The notes beneath the pieces are model-generated. The model saw nothing but the letters and a program-made list of their open reading frames with translations. It was not told where the DNA came from and searched no databases. A program made the translations under genes and the position numbers. This document shows, one piece after another, positions 1 through 12,250 of a stretch of 64,000 nt of DNA. Source of the stretch: Sipunculus nudus (taxonomy: Eukaryota; Annelida; Sipuncula; Golfingiida; Sipunculidae). Positions within the stretch are counted from its first letter, which is position 1. Every line of letters begins with the position of its first letter. The stretch spans positions 10,361,464 to 10,425,463 of the forward strand of contig CM049320.1 of NCBI GenBank assembly GCA_026874595.1. Direction: 5' to 3'.

Positions 1-363
1 TTGTAAATATAATGGAATTAGCCTATTAGAGAGTAAAATACGACAATATGTATCGCAAGATATTATGAAACATGTATATATGCAGAAATATTTAAAATAT
101 CCTTACTTGAATCAAATTTTCATTGATAGATTTATAAAAATTAAAGATAGTATTTTATCTGTATGTTAATATTGTATGTTTATTTATTTTTCATTATATT
201 CTTAAATGTAATTGTGCTGATAGATAAAAAGTAATAAGTATTTTGAATGTATTCATTCCATCCCCTCTATCTGTCGGAGGGGATATGGCTTTGTCAAAGG
301 CAGAGGATATTGCAATAAAGGTCATTTAAAAAAAAAAACATTTTTTTTCTATATAATTATAAT
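1..363. other. AT-rich DNA, no gene seen
   Basis: No open frame, RNA gene or repeat could be supported here. The sequence is AT-rich with short A and T runs. Confidence 0.6.
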
Positions 364-655
364 AATTATTTGTAATTATTTGTAATGATTGTTTAGTAAG
401 TTTGCAAATTGTTTGTTCGAAACTTTCCCTGTATCTAACCGTATCTGTGTCAACCCCTTGTCTTTTCGTAAATAAGTATAAAGGAAATATTACGGAATGG
501 CATGAATCGTAGGTTCAACAAGGTTAATAGCCAACAGAAAATGAAAAAGAACTATTCCAGGATTTAAACAATGCCTCATGGATCAAAGTATCCTGAACCT
601 TTATATGTTAGGGGTTTTGAGTTTAATATGAATAGCATGCATCACTAATAATTGT
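364..655 (+). repeat. Dispersed repeat R1, copy 1, left part
   Basis: This block aligns by eye, in the same orientation, with about 13,670-13,980. Shared landmarks include 'atttgtaatgattgt', 'tacggaatggcatgaatcgt' (versus 'tacggggcgacatgaatcgt') and 'atcctgaacctttatatgtt'. The copy resumes at about 2,070. No coding potential was recognised, so it is an unclassified interspersed repeat or an old duplication. Confidence 0.7.
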
Positions 656-2069
656 GACTTCGTTGTCTGTCTGTCTGAACCACGCACTCGTGTAAACATA
701 CACCCACTCAAGGCGCACAAAAATAACAGAGACCAGCATATGAGGTAAACGTATCTTTCCTGCGTTTACCCTATCTAATACATAAATTTGATAGAGGTAT
801 CTACTCTAAACAAAAGCACGAGATCTGTTAAAAACCTTGGGCCGCAAATACAATCCGCTGCACTCTAACCTCAATCTTGCACTTGTCACACCGGAGCGCC
901 CTCTCTTGGCCTCGTTGACGGACCCTGACCGTGCGGTTCTGCCGTGCTTGTGTGCGTCTCACATGGCTCCCAACTCCCGGAATGTCCGCAAGTCGGGCGG
1001 CTGAATCTATAGTACACCATGCAGGTCATCCACTTCTTGCGCCCAAGCTTTATCTCACTCGCCAAAGAGATCTCCACCCATGTAAAATGCTATCAGATAA
1101 AATACTCAGAAGTACTCCATAACTCCTTTGCCCATTTCAAATACCAACGACACGCACGCCATAAGGGTGTTCTGCCTAGGAAGGATCCTATCAGGAACAT
1201 CACATAATACCCCTCGGTTTATGCCCGTTACACATACACTTAAAGTCTAATATTTAAGTTAAGTATTACCAGCGCTGCACGCGCTCAAACGGAATAACAT
1301 TGGCAGTGCTACCTGGGATACCCTAACAGTGGGTGGCATTATTTATAATCCTTGTGATACGTCATATATTGACATTATGGAAAAAAACCCGTGCACATGG
1401 AATGACCGACAGCCCCGAATAAAACTTAACGCTAAACATTTGAGCTGCCTTTGGCTTTACAATTAATTACCTCTAAAATTATTCGTAACTGGATTACAAA
1501 TACCCTTATTCTTCTAAACATATAGAATACTTTAACGAACCCTCCTTTAAAAATCTACTTGCAAAATCAGTGTTTATACTGCGATGTAAAGTAAAAAGTC
1601 TACTTTAATTATTCACAATCTGTTTTCAAACTGTGAGATAATAGTATGCATCTTGAATTACATTTACAAGAACTGGCGAAGTGAGAACAGCTAACGGGTG
1701 GCACTCGATGGCACTCTAAGATCTGCGGCTCCTCTCCTGCAGGCGATCACTCCTCGTTTGCGCTGTAGTTCAAGTGCGAAGGACTAGAGACCGGACTTCA
1801 CTGAAAGCCACTGACTATTCATGAGGTGCATGAATTACAAAACCTAAACAATAAGCAAAGTGCTTGGTAGCCCTATGAATATTTATTACCTCCGAGACGC
1901 TAGCTAAGTCATTAACACAGACATGCTCCTCTCACCTATGAACTTGATACATTTTTTTCTTACTGACCCAAGCGCTCGGTCCCAGTGTGCCGAATTACAA
2001 TGAGCGCTTGCTCAACCAGAACAGTAAAAACAAGCAATTTTGTGTGGGGTATTTGTTTACGTATCGCGA
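656..2069. mobile_element. 1.4-kb insertion inside repeat R1 (repeat R2, copy 1)
   Basis: The related R1 copy at 13.64-14.8 kb runs straight from the equivalent of 655 to the equivalent of 2,070, so these 1.4 kb look inserted. Parts of the insert recur at 22,690-23,280 ('gagcgccctctct', 'aattacaat(g/a)agcgct', 'ttttgtgtggggtattt') and at 25,090-25,335. One end reads close to TGTGACACGTTAA...CCCCACACA on the minus strand in the other copies, which is LTR-like. It may therefore be a solo LTR or a non-autonomous element. No protein is encoded. Confidence 0.5.
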
Positions 2070-2860
2070 TAATATCTATCAGGATAAAAGAATTAATATA
2101 TATTAACTTAAATTTTGCACTTTCTGCACGAGTTGTTTATCGTTAACAATTTCTCCTGACGATAAGAGTATTGGTTTGATTAAATTTACACAATGCTTAA
2201 GGCATATGATGTGTTTAAATGCCACATGTTGCTTTATGAGTTGCTTTCTTAACGTCGCATTTTAAAGTAAATCTCAACAGACAAGAATTGAAAAGCAAAT
2301 ATATGCAACAAATCTAGAAAAATATAAATTCAAGTTTACGTGGAAACGTATAAAATTAAATATTTGGTTTTTGATAGTTTTTATTGATTATTATTCAATA
2401 TTCTGAAGATATTCGACCTAAAAAAATATAGACTAAATGTTCATTTTATTAATCATTTAGCTTTGCATTCTTACATTGCTGAGAGTTTTAACTTAATAAA
2501 TAGTGATTATGCGGGTGTAATATTGTTCGATGTTTACTATATGACGTTATACAATAACCTAGACACATTTATATGTGTGTGTGCGCGTGTCTTTTACCTT
2601 GGTATGGAGCTTAAGTATATTATATATACACTCCAAATCAAATAAAAGGTCGCCCTTCAAAAATAATTCCCGACCATTGTGCGGTGGAACGTGGTTTCAC
2701 TTATGTAGGAAACATTAAAGGGTTGAGCAAAGTTTCCAAATTGGACAGTGTTAACGTATTTTTCTGCCACAATAAATATGTTGCTTTTAAATTGTTGTAT
2801 GTTTAAATGTAAATCGCTATTTTTCAGACTAGATTTAAGGCGCATTTTAAATTCAACCAA
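2070..2860 (+). repeat. Dispersed repeat R1, copy 1, right part
   Basis: Aligns with 13,985-14,800 in the same orientation, for example 'tgcactttctgcac', 'atgcttaaggcata', 'gccacatgttgcttt', 'attcctgaccattg' and 'gccacaattaaatatg' (here 'gccacaataaatatg'). The small open frames inside are not conserved between the copies and I do not regard them as genes. Confidence 0.65.
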
Positions 2861-3689
2861 CAATAGTACGATTGTTAACTTTTTTGCATTGATCCTTACA
2901 TTGTTTGTTTTACACTTAATAATCATTTTTCTTGAGATAATTTAACATATTATATGAACAAACATTGACCTGAAAACGGCTTCATTGGCATATATATGGA
3001 CATTACGTTGAAGTAGAAACTTAATAAAGCTCTTTTAAAAACTGTATCTATAAGACGCTGAGCTGGTCTTGTGCTCAATATAACAATTTAATTAATGTGA
3101 TAACATTCAATATTAGACAAGATAAAACACGATAAACAGTTCATGTATCACAAGTTCAACGTATTAACACAATATTTATAAAACTACAATAAAACCCTTT
3201 AAGATACTCTGATTGCTCTAAGTTAAACCAATGTTTTAAACGCCAAAATTACTATAAACAATCGACATATTGCGACACTGAGGACAAGCCTTACCCCTGG
3301 AATAGTGGGTTGTTGCTGTGATAAAGACATATTCCTACAACACTGCTTGTTGGCAGTCCAGATTACGCCTTGCACTGTTCGTTTAATTAATGGCACGACA
3401 GCCGTACACTATATTTATGCATAATACGGTATGAGTATGCGTCAACTGTATGCATGTATGTGCAACACATCTAAAAGGTTGAATGAGAAAAAGTTTTACA
3501 AGCTTATCGGTAAATAATTGTTTGTTTTGTTGCAAGAAACCATTGTCTCTATTGTCAGGAGATAACTTTTAATGACCAGGAATTTTTTTTTTAATTTGCT
3601 CACAAGTATTGATTTATGTAAATGCTCTGATTACCACTGATTAATCCAAAAGGATTCCCACGAAAAATATTGTGGTATGTAAACATGCT
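2861..3689. other. No gene or repeat recognised
   Basis: AT-rich unique-looking sequence with only short, compositionally uninformative open frames. Confidence 0.5.
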
Positions 3690-5814
3690 TTTCCTTTTTT
3701 CATTTTTACTTCAATGGCATGAGCTACTGCTTATATAAGGGAGAAATTATAATTTTGAAAAATGATGAAAACAGATAATTTGTTTGTAACAAATCATCTG
3801 TATCAGGGGGTGTTTCCATAGACTGCAACTAGGTCTCAAAGACATTTCTAGTCTGAACGCGGTCTAAATTTTTCTCTTGGATCCCCATCATATTTTGAAC
3901 ATGCACTATAGTGTGCCACAGAGATGATTTTTTTTTGTATATCTTTAAATTCAAAACTTGCCAATTACTCTAAAGCAACGTTTGGCCTTTCTTTTCAATC
4001 CGTCGAAATAGGACAAATTCTGTAACACAGTAATTAACACTAACAAAATACACATTGAAGATAATTGATTTCAATTTGATGTATTTAAAAATCGGTGTAC
4101 TATTTATCATGGTTATCATCATTAAAGATTAGTATTTATTTGATAGAATTTATGCTTTGCTTTATACCTTGCTGATAATCATTACCAATTACCCTCTCGG
4201 TATATAAATTTGTTTCTGTTTTCCATTAAAAGCTAAATGATTTTGCTCTTACAATTGCGAAGTATTGCAGCTTTTTACTGATATGCCACATACAAAGTCG
4301 TTAGGTGAAAGATTATTTGCTTCTCATTTTATGAAAATTCAACTATCTATCAAGTTTACCACCAACTAATCATCAATAAAAGAATACACTGATGATAAAC
4401 GTATATGATGAATAAAACAAATCGTAAGATATACTAAATATTCTTCCTCTGCTGAAAATAATAGTGCGGGATATCGTTCGCTTCCTTTTTATCATACTAT
4501 AGTATCTTTTAGGAACAGATATAACGAGAGAGTACACATACAAAATGTCACGGCGTATCCTATCATAGCCATTAAGATGTTCGTGATGATTATATTTTTT
4601 CTTCTGCCACATATGTTTTGTGTTTTCCCACACATGGCCATACTCCATTGAAATCAGACACCAACACCAGGTGCTCCCTATCGCTCTCAGTAAGTATGTG
4701 TATATATGTTAACTTATCATAAAAATGTAACCAAACCTCACCATTGTCACTCTTCATTCAAAATATATAGTAATTCCTGTATATGTTTATACATACATTT
4801 ACTAAACGCACAACAAGGACTTTATTTTATTCTCAGATTATTCTTAATACATGTGATGTTCATAATTTAATTAAATTAACATATTAAAATAAATATCATG
4901 CTGTTTTTTTGTATTTGAAATTAATGATGTCCAATACACTAGTACGATACATTATTACGGAATAGAATGTAGTCAGGCTTGTCCGATTTAAACCTTAAAT
5001 CTAGTTCAAACAATTTTTTGTCTCAGTTATTATATATACTGCAAAACTGTATAACAAAGATGCATGTGTAGGTGTGTAGTAATGAAATGGTCACGCCCTG
5101 GACAGCGATTGTGCGTTCTTCATATACCCTTTCATGGACATAACAAACGAAACCTAGAATACAACGAAGAAATGAAACTTATGTTTGACCTAAAACTAGT
5201 TAAAGCCTTGTATAACATCATTTGGAATCCTGTATATTTATTCTGCGTGAAGGAAATTTGTGGTGAATTCCATACCGGCAATGATAAGAGTAGCATACTG
5301 TTGTCTGTTGCACCACACAATCCGTTTTGCTATACAATCCTGTGAGAGAAAGCGACATTTGAAACAATCATGGACCCGTGACGGACGCACAAGCATGTGT
5401 TTATGTATGAAATTCTAGAGGATGTGCACACATTTCTATTTGGATTCTATGATAAATACTAACTGTATAGCATCATAAATAATGTGAAAATTGAGTGATG
5501 ACAACTTAAAGTGCTCCATGGAAACCAAATCATTTTAATAGTTACACTGTTTGGCAAGGTGAAATTTAGGAGAAGATAACTTCTGACATTGATTGCGGTC
5601 CCTAAATCCAATAAAATAGAATAAAAAGGCAGGCATATTTTTTTTCTTGTTGCAAGTAAACAAATCCATAACCGTCGCAAAACCGATGAAAAGCCATTCG
5701 TCTCTGCATAATTAGTCTCGGCTACCGCATTTAAATAACATGCGTGAATCAGACAGTATAACACTGAACTCAATTAAATGACAGTCAGTATCCATGAGTG
5801 ACAATTTCCAGTTA
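3690..5814 (+). repeat. Dispersed repeat R3, copy 1, left part
   Basis: Runs parallel to about 49,790-51,470. Shared stretches include 'gctcttacaat', 'cttcctctgctgaa', 'gtgatgattatatttt', 'cttctgccacatat' and 'tccataac(c/g)gtcgc'. A shorter relative of its first 170 bases lies at 19,400-19,560 ('atgagct', 'aatgaaaacaga'). The 91- and 104-codon minus-strand frames inside show no family resemblance and are not intact in the other copy. R3 continues at 12,096 after an inserted block. Confidence 0.6.
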
Positions 5815-6290
5815 TAGTGAGGCGGGATACTAAAAAATAGTGAAAATGGGGATGCAAGCATAAAAATTGGCACAAAGGCCCTTATGATTTTCTAGATTAA
5901 AATTAAGACATATAACTGAGAATTTTTCCAATCTGGCCGCCATTTCTCAAAATGGCCGCCAATGACATCTATATTCACAACAAATGATCGTGAAGCAGGC
6001 TAAACATCCATCAAATTATTATTAAATGTTAATTGCCTGGCTAGAAATTATTTTTTAGTTAACATCTATTATTTTCACAGATACGTAAATAAAAATAATC
6101 CAAGATCGATGCCATTTTTCAAGATGGCCGCAGTTAGTGACAAGTCTTTACAGGAAGTAAAACCTTGAGAAAACATATTATGTAATACATCGATTCTTGG
6201 TAATTTGAGCGTGCTGAGTTCGATTTTACAATCGAAATTTTGATTAAACTCATTCCAAACATGTTTTGGGATTCTGACATTTACTGGTTT
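5815..6290 (+). repeat. Left inverted arm of the 6.3-kb insertion
   Basis: Pairs in reverse complement with 11,640-12,095. Matching marks include 'ggggatgcaagca' with 'tgcttgcatcacc', 'ggcacaaaggccctt' with 'aagtgcctttgtgcc', 'tggccgccat' with 'ggcggccat', and 'gaaaacatatta' with 'acatgttttctc'. Confidence 0.65.
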
Positions 6291-6940
6291 AATATACATC
6301 GCATACTACGGCTTAGAGAGCAGTGATTCTTGAAAGAAGGGTAACATTGTCAGTTATGTCTTTAATTTTTTTCTTATGTTTAACTATTGAAATATACTTT
6401 ACCGCTGTTGAAGGTTACTACTGGAATTTTCCGAAATGAAGGCACAACTGTGAATATTTTGAACATTATTAGATTGCACAAATTTGACATGAGCCAAACA
6501 GGTTTGGCGACTTTGACCATTCCAAATTGACTCCCGACATCCCTACATGTGCTTACAGATAAGTTTGTCACAGGATAGCTGCAAGTTAGAAAGTATACAT
6601 ATTTTTATTAATTTATATTTTGTATTGTGAAAAACAATTTTTTATTGTTTACTAGTATATTGAAGCTGGTTTTAAACGAAGAGCCTCCGAACGCCTTCTC
6701 CTTTAATAAGTGTAACAAGTAGCACGTTGATCATGACGCTCAGCCGACTGACATGTTGATAATATGTCCTTGCACAGACAACTAATTAAGATAATGCAGG
6801 TGGCATCATTGTTCATACATATTGGCTTAATTTCAGCAAGACCAATAAGCACAACAAATTTGATGAAAATCCAACAAGCCTTTTATGAGGAATCTCGCAA
6901 TTTGTATGTATTTTGCATTATTTCTGGGGTGCTCAAAATA
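6291..6940. other. No gene recognised
   Basis: Unremarkable AT-rich sequence between the left arm and the satellite array. Confidence 0.5.
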
Positions 6941-9012
6941 CCCAAAAACTCTGAGAATATAGGTCACTGTGACCCAATTTCAGGTTTCTTGGGAGAACTT
7001 TTGAGTAACTCTCAGGGTGTCATGTTAGCTTCTGGGCCCAATGGTTATGATTTGTGCCCTACTTTGGTATCAAATTTTCAATTATTCTGAAGGGTGCTAA
7101 TAAGCTCCATTGCACACAAAATTGGGTAACAGAGACCTTAATTCGCGTTTCGAAGGAGACTTTTCACAGATCTCCATGGATGTCAAGTTTAAAGATTCTA
7201 GGACCAATGGTTACAATTTGAGCCCTGTTAAGGGAAGACCGCATCTTTGAAAGTCTCATAAATAGAGAAAAAAAATGTGTTAATTTTTTTTTTTTAATTA
7301 AGATGATGCCATAAGTCCACAAGAACTGATGAAACACTCCATGATGAATATGCATGCAAAGAATCAACGCGATCAATGCAAATAGTTGTTCAGATAGCGG
7401 AGCTTTTGTAAAAAAAAATTTTTTAGTTATTCTGGGAGGTACTTCAAAGACCAAAAGCTCGGAGAATATGGGTAACAGAGACCTAATTTCAGGTTTCCAT
7501 GGAGTTTTGTATTGGCCTCCCAGGATGTCAGAAAGAAGATTCTAGGTCTAGACATAACGATTTGGCCATGTTAACAGATGACTTCATCTTTTAAGGTCTC
7601 AAAAAAATAGATAAAAATAGTAACAAATCGAAGAAATACAGCTGGCGCCACCAGTCTGCAGAAACTGTTGAAACACTCTATGATCAATATCAATGCAAAG
7701 ACTCATGGAGATCAATGTATAAGTTGTTCAGATACTTCAGCTTTTGTATCAAATTTTCTATAATTCTGGGGGAACGGGGTAGAAGCCCCATAGCTCACAG
7801 GTTTTGGGTAACAGAGACCTAATTCCAGGTTTCCAAGGAGACTTTCAATGGGCCTCCCTGCATGTCAAGACAGAAGATTCTAGGTCCAATCATTAAGATG
7901 TGTGCCCTGTTAACAGATTGGCATCTTTTAACGTCTCAAAAATAAAGAAAAATATCGTAAAAAATCGAAAAATACAGGTGGTGCCACCAGTCTGCAAAAG
8001 CTGATGTAACACCCCATAATCAATATCTTTGCAAAGAATTATGGTAATCAATGCATTACTTGTTCAGATAATAGAGCTTTTGTATCATTTTTTTCATTAT
8101 TCTGGGGAGTATTTCGGAGCCCCATAGCTTAAAGAATATGGATAACAGAGACCTATTTCCAGGTTTCCAAGAAGAATTTTCACGGAACTTTCTAGATGTA
8201 AAGTAAGAAGATTCCAGGTCTAGCGGTTACGACTTGTGCCCTCTTAACAGATGACGTCATCTTTTAAGGTCTCAAAATAGAGATAAAAAACGTTAAAAAA
8301 TCGAAAAATACAGGTGGTTCCACCAGTCTGCAGACGCTGATAAAACACTCCATGATAAATATCCATGCAAAGAATCATGGTGATCAATGCATAGTATGTT
8401 CAGATTCTTGAGCTTTTGTATCAAATTTTTCATTATTCTTGGGGTTACTTCCGAGCCCCATAGCTTAAAGAATATGGGAAACAGAGACCAATTTCCAGGT
8501 TTCCAAAAGGACTTTTCATGGACCTCTCTAGATGTAAAGTGAGAAGATTCCAGTTCCAGCGGTTACGATTTGTGCCCAGTTAACCGATGACGGCATCTTT
8601 TACGGTCTCAAAATAGAAATAAAAAACGTAAAAAGATCGAAAATATACAGGTGGTGCCACCAGTCTGCAGAAACAGATAAACACTCCATGATTAATATCC
8701 ATGCAAAGAATCATGGTGATCAATGCCTTAGTTGTTCAGATACTTGAGCTTTTGTATCAAACTTTTTATTATTTTGGGGGGTACTTCGGAGCCCCATAGC
8801 TTAAAGAATATGGGTAACAGAGACCTATTTCCAGGTTTCCAAGGAGATTTTTCATGGACCTCTCGGGATGTAAAGTTAGAAGATTCCAGATCCAGTGGTT
8901 ACGATTTGTGCCTTGTTAACGGACAGACGGCCGGATGGCCTTACGGCCGGACGGACGACGGACAAAGAGTGATCGCTATAGCTCAAATGACTCACAGTCA
9001 GCTGAGCTAAAA
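6940..9012 (+). repeat. 335-bp tandem satellite, about six copies
   Basis: A recurring core 'ggtaacagagacct...ccaggtttccaaggaga' occurs at about 7,123, 7,469, 7,806, 8,141, 8,476 and 8,811, with a more degraded start near 6,960. The last three intervals are 335 bp and the first two are 346 and 337. Each unit also holds 'cccatagcttaaagaatat', 'ggtggtgccaccagtctgcag' (with an internal inverted GGTGGTGCCACC-type palindrome) and 'atgcaaagaatcatggtgatcaatgc'. Small open frames in the array are parts of the repeat. Later units are more alike than early ones. Confidence 0.85.
8920..9012 (+). repeat. GACGGAC-rich tail of the satellite
   Basis: The array ends in 'ggacagacggccggatggcc', 'ggacggacgacggacaaag', then 'atcgctatagctcaaatgac' and 'gtcagctgagctaaaa'. 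This resembles a repeat end I know from bivalve genomes. It is the clearest taxonomic hint in the window. Confidence 0.55.
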
Positions 9013-9014
9013 AA

Positions 9015-9480
9015 CGATTCAAGGAAAACGCGGTCCTAATTTTTAATGGAGATGACCCATTTGAATCGATTTTTACGTCCTACAAATGCCACATACCACA
9101 CATACTACACATCTGTCCATCCCTTCATAAAGCGTTAAAAGAAAGAGCCAAGGAAACCATCCCCATATTTATTGGGGGGGGAATGGAAGAAAGTTTCCTG
9201 AAAACGCGGGAAAACGCCGTCCTTAATTTTAATGAGGAATTACCAGTTGAATAAAATCTTGCAGCCTACAAATTCAACATTCCAATCACCTGTCCATTCA
9301 CTTATTAAACGAAAAAAAAGGAAGCAGCCAAGGAAAACGCTATCCTGATTATTATTGGGACAAAGCACTTACCTTACTATGACTTTATTAAGCTTCAAAG
9401 GCAAGAGGCAAAAAAATACATCATTATTTTTAATAGGGAATAACCATTTAAATAAAAGCTAACAGCCTACGAATACATGT
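9015..9480 (+). repeat. Three degenerate ~190-200 bp tandem units
   Basis: The pattern 'gaaaacgc(g/c)gtcct...ttttaatg...cagcctacaaat' appears near 9,025, 9,210 and 9,412, each more diverged. No coding signal. Confidence 0.55.
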
Positions 9481-10269
9481 ACCATCCATCCATCCAATCC
9501 TTAATAATGTGTAACAGGGAGAGCTGGCTCCTTCTTTGATCTGCTTTATTGTGATTCAGCCAGAGGCAGGCTACGTGCTTATCCCCTGTTGTCAGTGCTA
9601 GGATGCTGGAAGAAAGATATGCTAGTCCCATGAAAGGACGTTTGTGTAGCACTGGGATTGTGATCCAAGTTATCAACCGGACACGTGTTGAATATTCAAT
9701 TTCCACCCTCTTCAGCTGCCAACTTTACCACTGACTCGCGAAGTTGTTTGGTTATCTCTAATACCCTATCACAACTAATGCTGATACCATTGTGACATTT
9801 AAATCAATCAACTGACGCTTCCTTGTTTTTTGCAAACAACAGATATCCTAGACAAACAGGGAAGGATGGTTCCCTTGTTTTTGAATGCCTGAAAAATGTT
9901 GAATCAGTATCGGTTTTATGGCAGTTAAAATTAGGGAGTTGGCAAGGACTAAATCTGTCTGAGAAGTGTCATGTTCTACTTGATCCTTGATATTTCCACC
10001 ATGTTAAAACGGCCTAACAAACCGTAGCAGACATTGAGGAACCTGATTCTTTTTGGCTATCTGCTGAGAGTGACCCTTCAAATTCAGAGCGGTGCGTGAA
10101 AAGGAATGCGTGCAAAGATTTTCTCTTTCATTCTTGTCCGAAGCGATGCACAGAAGCACTTGAAGATCAAGTTCAAGGTTCACAGTTTACAAACTTATCC
10201 GAGAGCTCGCTTAATCAACTTCTGTGTCCAAATTTATAATAAAATACCACAAAAAATACTGGGACCGCA
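9481..10269. other. No gene recognised
   Basis: No supported coding region. A 79-codon minus-strand frame at 9,467-9,706 has no recognisable motif. Confidence 0.5.
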
Positions 10270-10670
10270 AAAACTATAGTTTGACTGATTTTACCTTGAA
10301 GATTAAGGTCAAGGACACCTGTTTTCGACCTCTTCTGTGATCTTGGCATAAACCATTCGTGTTTCAAATTTGAGAACAAAACATGCTATATTAAATAAAT
10401 AATGGAGTTCACAATAATCCTAGATTTCAGCTGATCGACCTTAAAGTCTAAAGTCTAGGTCACTAGTTTCAAACAAATCATGGCATCAATAATTTGGGTA
10501 CAAAATTTAAGGAAAACATATCAAATGCCTCAAAAGTTATCATTTTCAGAAAAATCCAAGATTTTTGTTGATTGACCCTGAAGGTCCAGATCACTAAGAT
10601 GTTGGAACTAACAATTTTTGTATCAGATTTCAGGGGGAAATATGAAGAGCTTCAAACGTTATCGCCTTCT
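10270..10670 (+). repeat. Three degenerate ~137-bp units
   Basis: 'tga(t/c)tga/cgacc...aaggt(c)caggtcac' cores recur near 10,293, 10,432 and 10,567, with 'caaatttgagaacaaaacat', 'caaaatttaaggaaaacat' and 'cagatttcagggggaaatat' at equivalent places. This looks like an old tandem amplification. Confidence 0.5.
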
Positions 10671-11639
10671 CATGAAACAAAAAAAATTTCAATAGAGCAC
10701 AATGACAAAAGACAAGTCTGAAACAAAGGAGGTAGTTAATAAAAGCCATCATGATAATATGATACGATGTATAAACTTCAGCACAGTGCATGTGTAGGAA
10801 AATTTTAGCAACAACTGATACAATATAATATTTTGCCAATGTAAATTCTTGTACTTCCTGCTCTGATTAAGCACGGCTGTATTACACTCTCCAGGCCAAA
10901 AGCCCTAAAAATTGTTTTCCTCCTATCTTTGTCAAAATAATCATATCCACATAAGCTTTTGCTCATTTTATTTGCATTATTATAATTATTAGTGATTGAG
11001 AGGGCTTGGCTTATTTCCTTTTCCTTTTGTTGATCTTTTCGTCTGCCGTTTTATTTTACAATTTAGTCACTTTTAAAGCAATACAGATTTAGTGTCTGCA
11101 ATAGTAAGCATTAGAAAAGCTTACAGTGCAACAATGGTCAGTCAGCTAAATCTCACATCGTTTCCTCTCAAACAGTAATAAGCCATGTTTGGCTGGAACA
11201 TTAGTAACTCAATAACCCTTTAGGTTAGAGATGCCTAGTTTATTGCATTTGATGAGATTTTTTTTTGTTTCTCTGACACAGTTGCAAGTAACTTCAAATC
11301 GTACTCAGTTTGCTTATACATGTTGCAAGTTATGCTATTTACAAGGCATGCTATACAGTGATTCACAACAAAAGTGTACAGCACATGTAACCATTACCTG
11401 CATTTCAGTAGGTTAAAAGATATGTGCATTTAATCCCCATTATGTACAATCTCAAAATGTTGCAAATATTCACAGTCGTACCTTAATTTCAGAAAATATC
11501 AATAGATAATTTCAACAGCGATAAAGTACATTACAATATTTAATCATTTGTCAATAAAAAAAGTACTGACAATGTTAAACTACTTTCATGAATCACTGTT
11601 CTGCAAGCCTGTACACGTGAGCGAAATTAAACCTGTAAG
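10671..11639. other. No gene recognised
   Basis: AT-rich sequence with short chance frames only. Confidence 0.5.
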
Positions 11640-12095
11640 TGTCAGAATCACTGATCATTTTCAGAATGGGTTTAATCAAAATTTTGATGGTAAAGTTCAA
11701 CTCAGCAAGGTCAAATAACCACAAAACGATATATTACAGTACATGTTTTCTCAGGTTTGTACTTTCTTAAAAGAATTGTCAATAATGGCGGCCATCTTGG
11801 ATTATTTTCATTTAAATATCTGTTAATATAATTGGTGTCAACTTAAAAATAATAGAGCCAGAATATTAACAGGAAATAATAATTTGATGGGAGTTCAGCA
11901 TGGTTCAGCATTATTTATATGAAATAATGATGTCATAGGCGGCCATTTTGAAAAATTCTTTGAAATTTACGGAATTCTCAGATGATATGCCTTTTTTATA
12001 CTGATTAACGTGAAGTGCCTTTGTGCCATATTTCATGCTTGCATCACCATTTGCACTTTTTTTGTGCTTATTAATAATTATCCGGGCCACTATTA
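11640..12095 (-). repeat. Right inverted arm of the 6.3-kb insertion
   Basis: Reverse-complement partner of 5,815-6,290. It contains 'aatggcggccatcttgg' and ends 'aataattatccgggccac' next to R3 sequence. Confidence 0.65.
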
Positions 12096-12250
12096 GTTTA
12101 AATGTTTTTGAGGTTACATTAGGTAGAATGAGACCAAGAGGGCAGCATGCTCGTTACAGTAAGGGCAAAATTCAGAATATGTAAATTTACTTGTTTGGGG
12201 ATTTTAGTACTATGGCTGGAGAGGGTTAAGGGGCTCTGCAGTACATGTTG
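12096..12250 (+). repeat. Dispersed repeat R3, copy 1, continuation
   Basis: Matches 51,515-51,660 ('aatgagac(c)aag(a)g', 'gcagc(a/g)tgctcgttacagt', 'ttaaggggctctgca' versus 'ttaaggggttctgca'). This match is what allows 5,815-12,095 to be read as an insertion. Confidence 0.6.

Larger units (their letters stand above)
5815..12095. mobile_element. 6.3-kb inverted-repeat-bounded insertion
   Basis: The block is flanked by inverted arms at 5,815-6,290 and 11,640-12,095. The R3 copy at 49.8-51.66 kb lacks it: the sequence matching 5.7 kb is followed there, after an (AT)n tract, by sequence matching 12,100. The edges read TA|GTGAGGC...GGCCAC|TA, compatible with a TA target-site duplication as in Tc1/mariner-type elements, although two bases are weak evidence. 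No transposase frame was found, so it would be a non-autonomous or hollowed-out element. Its cargo is mainly tandem repeats. Confidence 0.45.
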
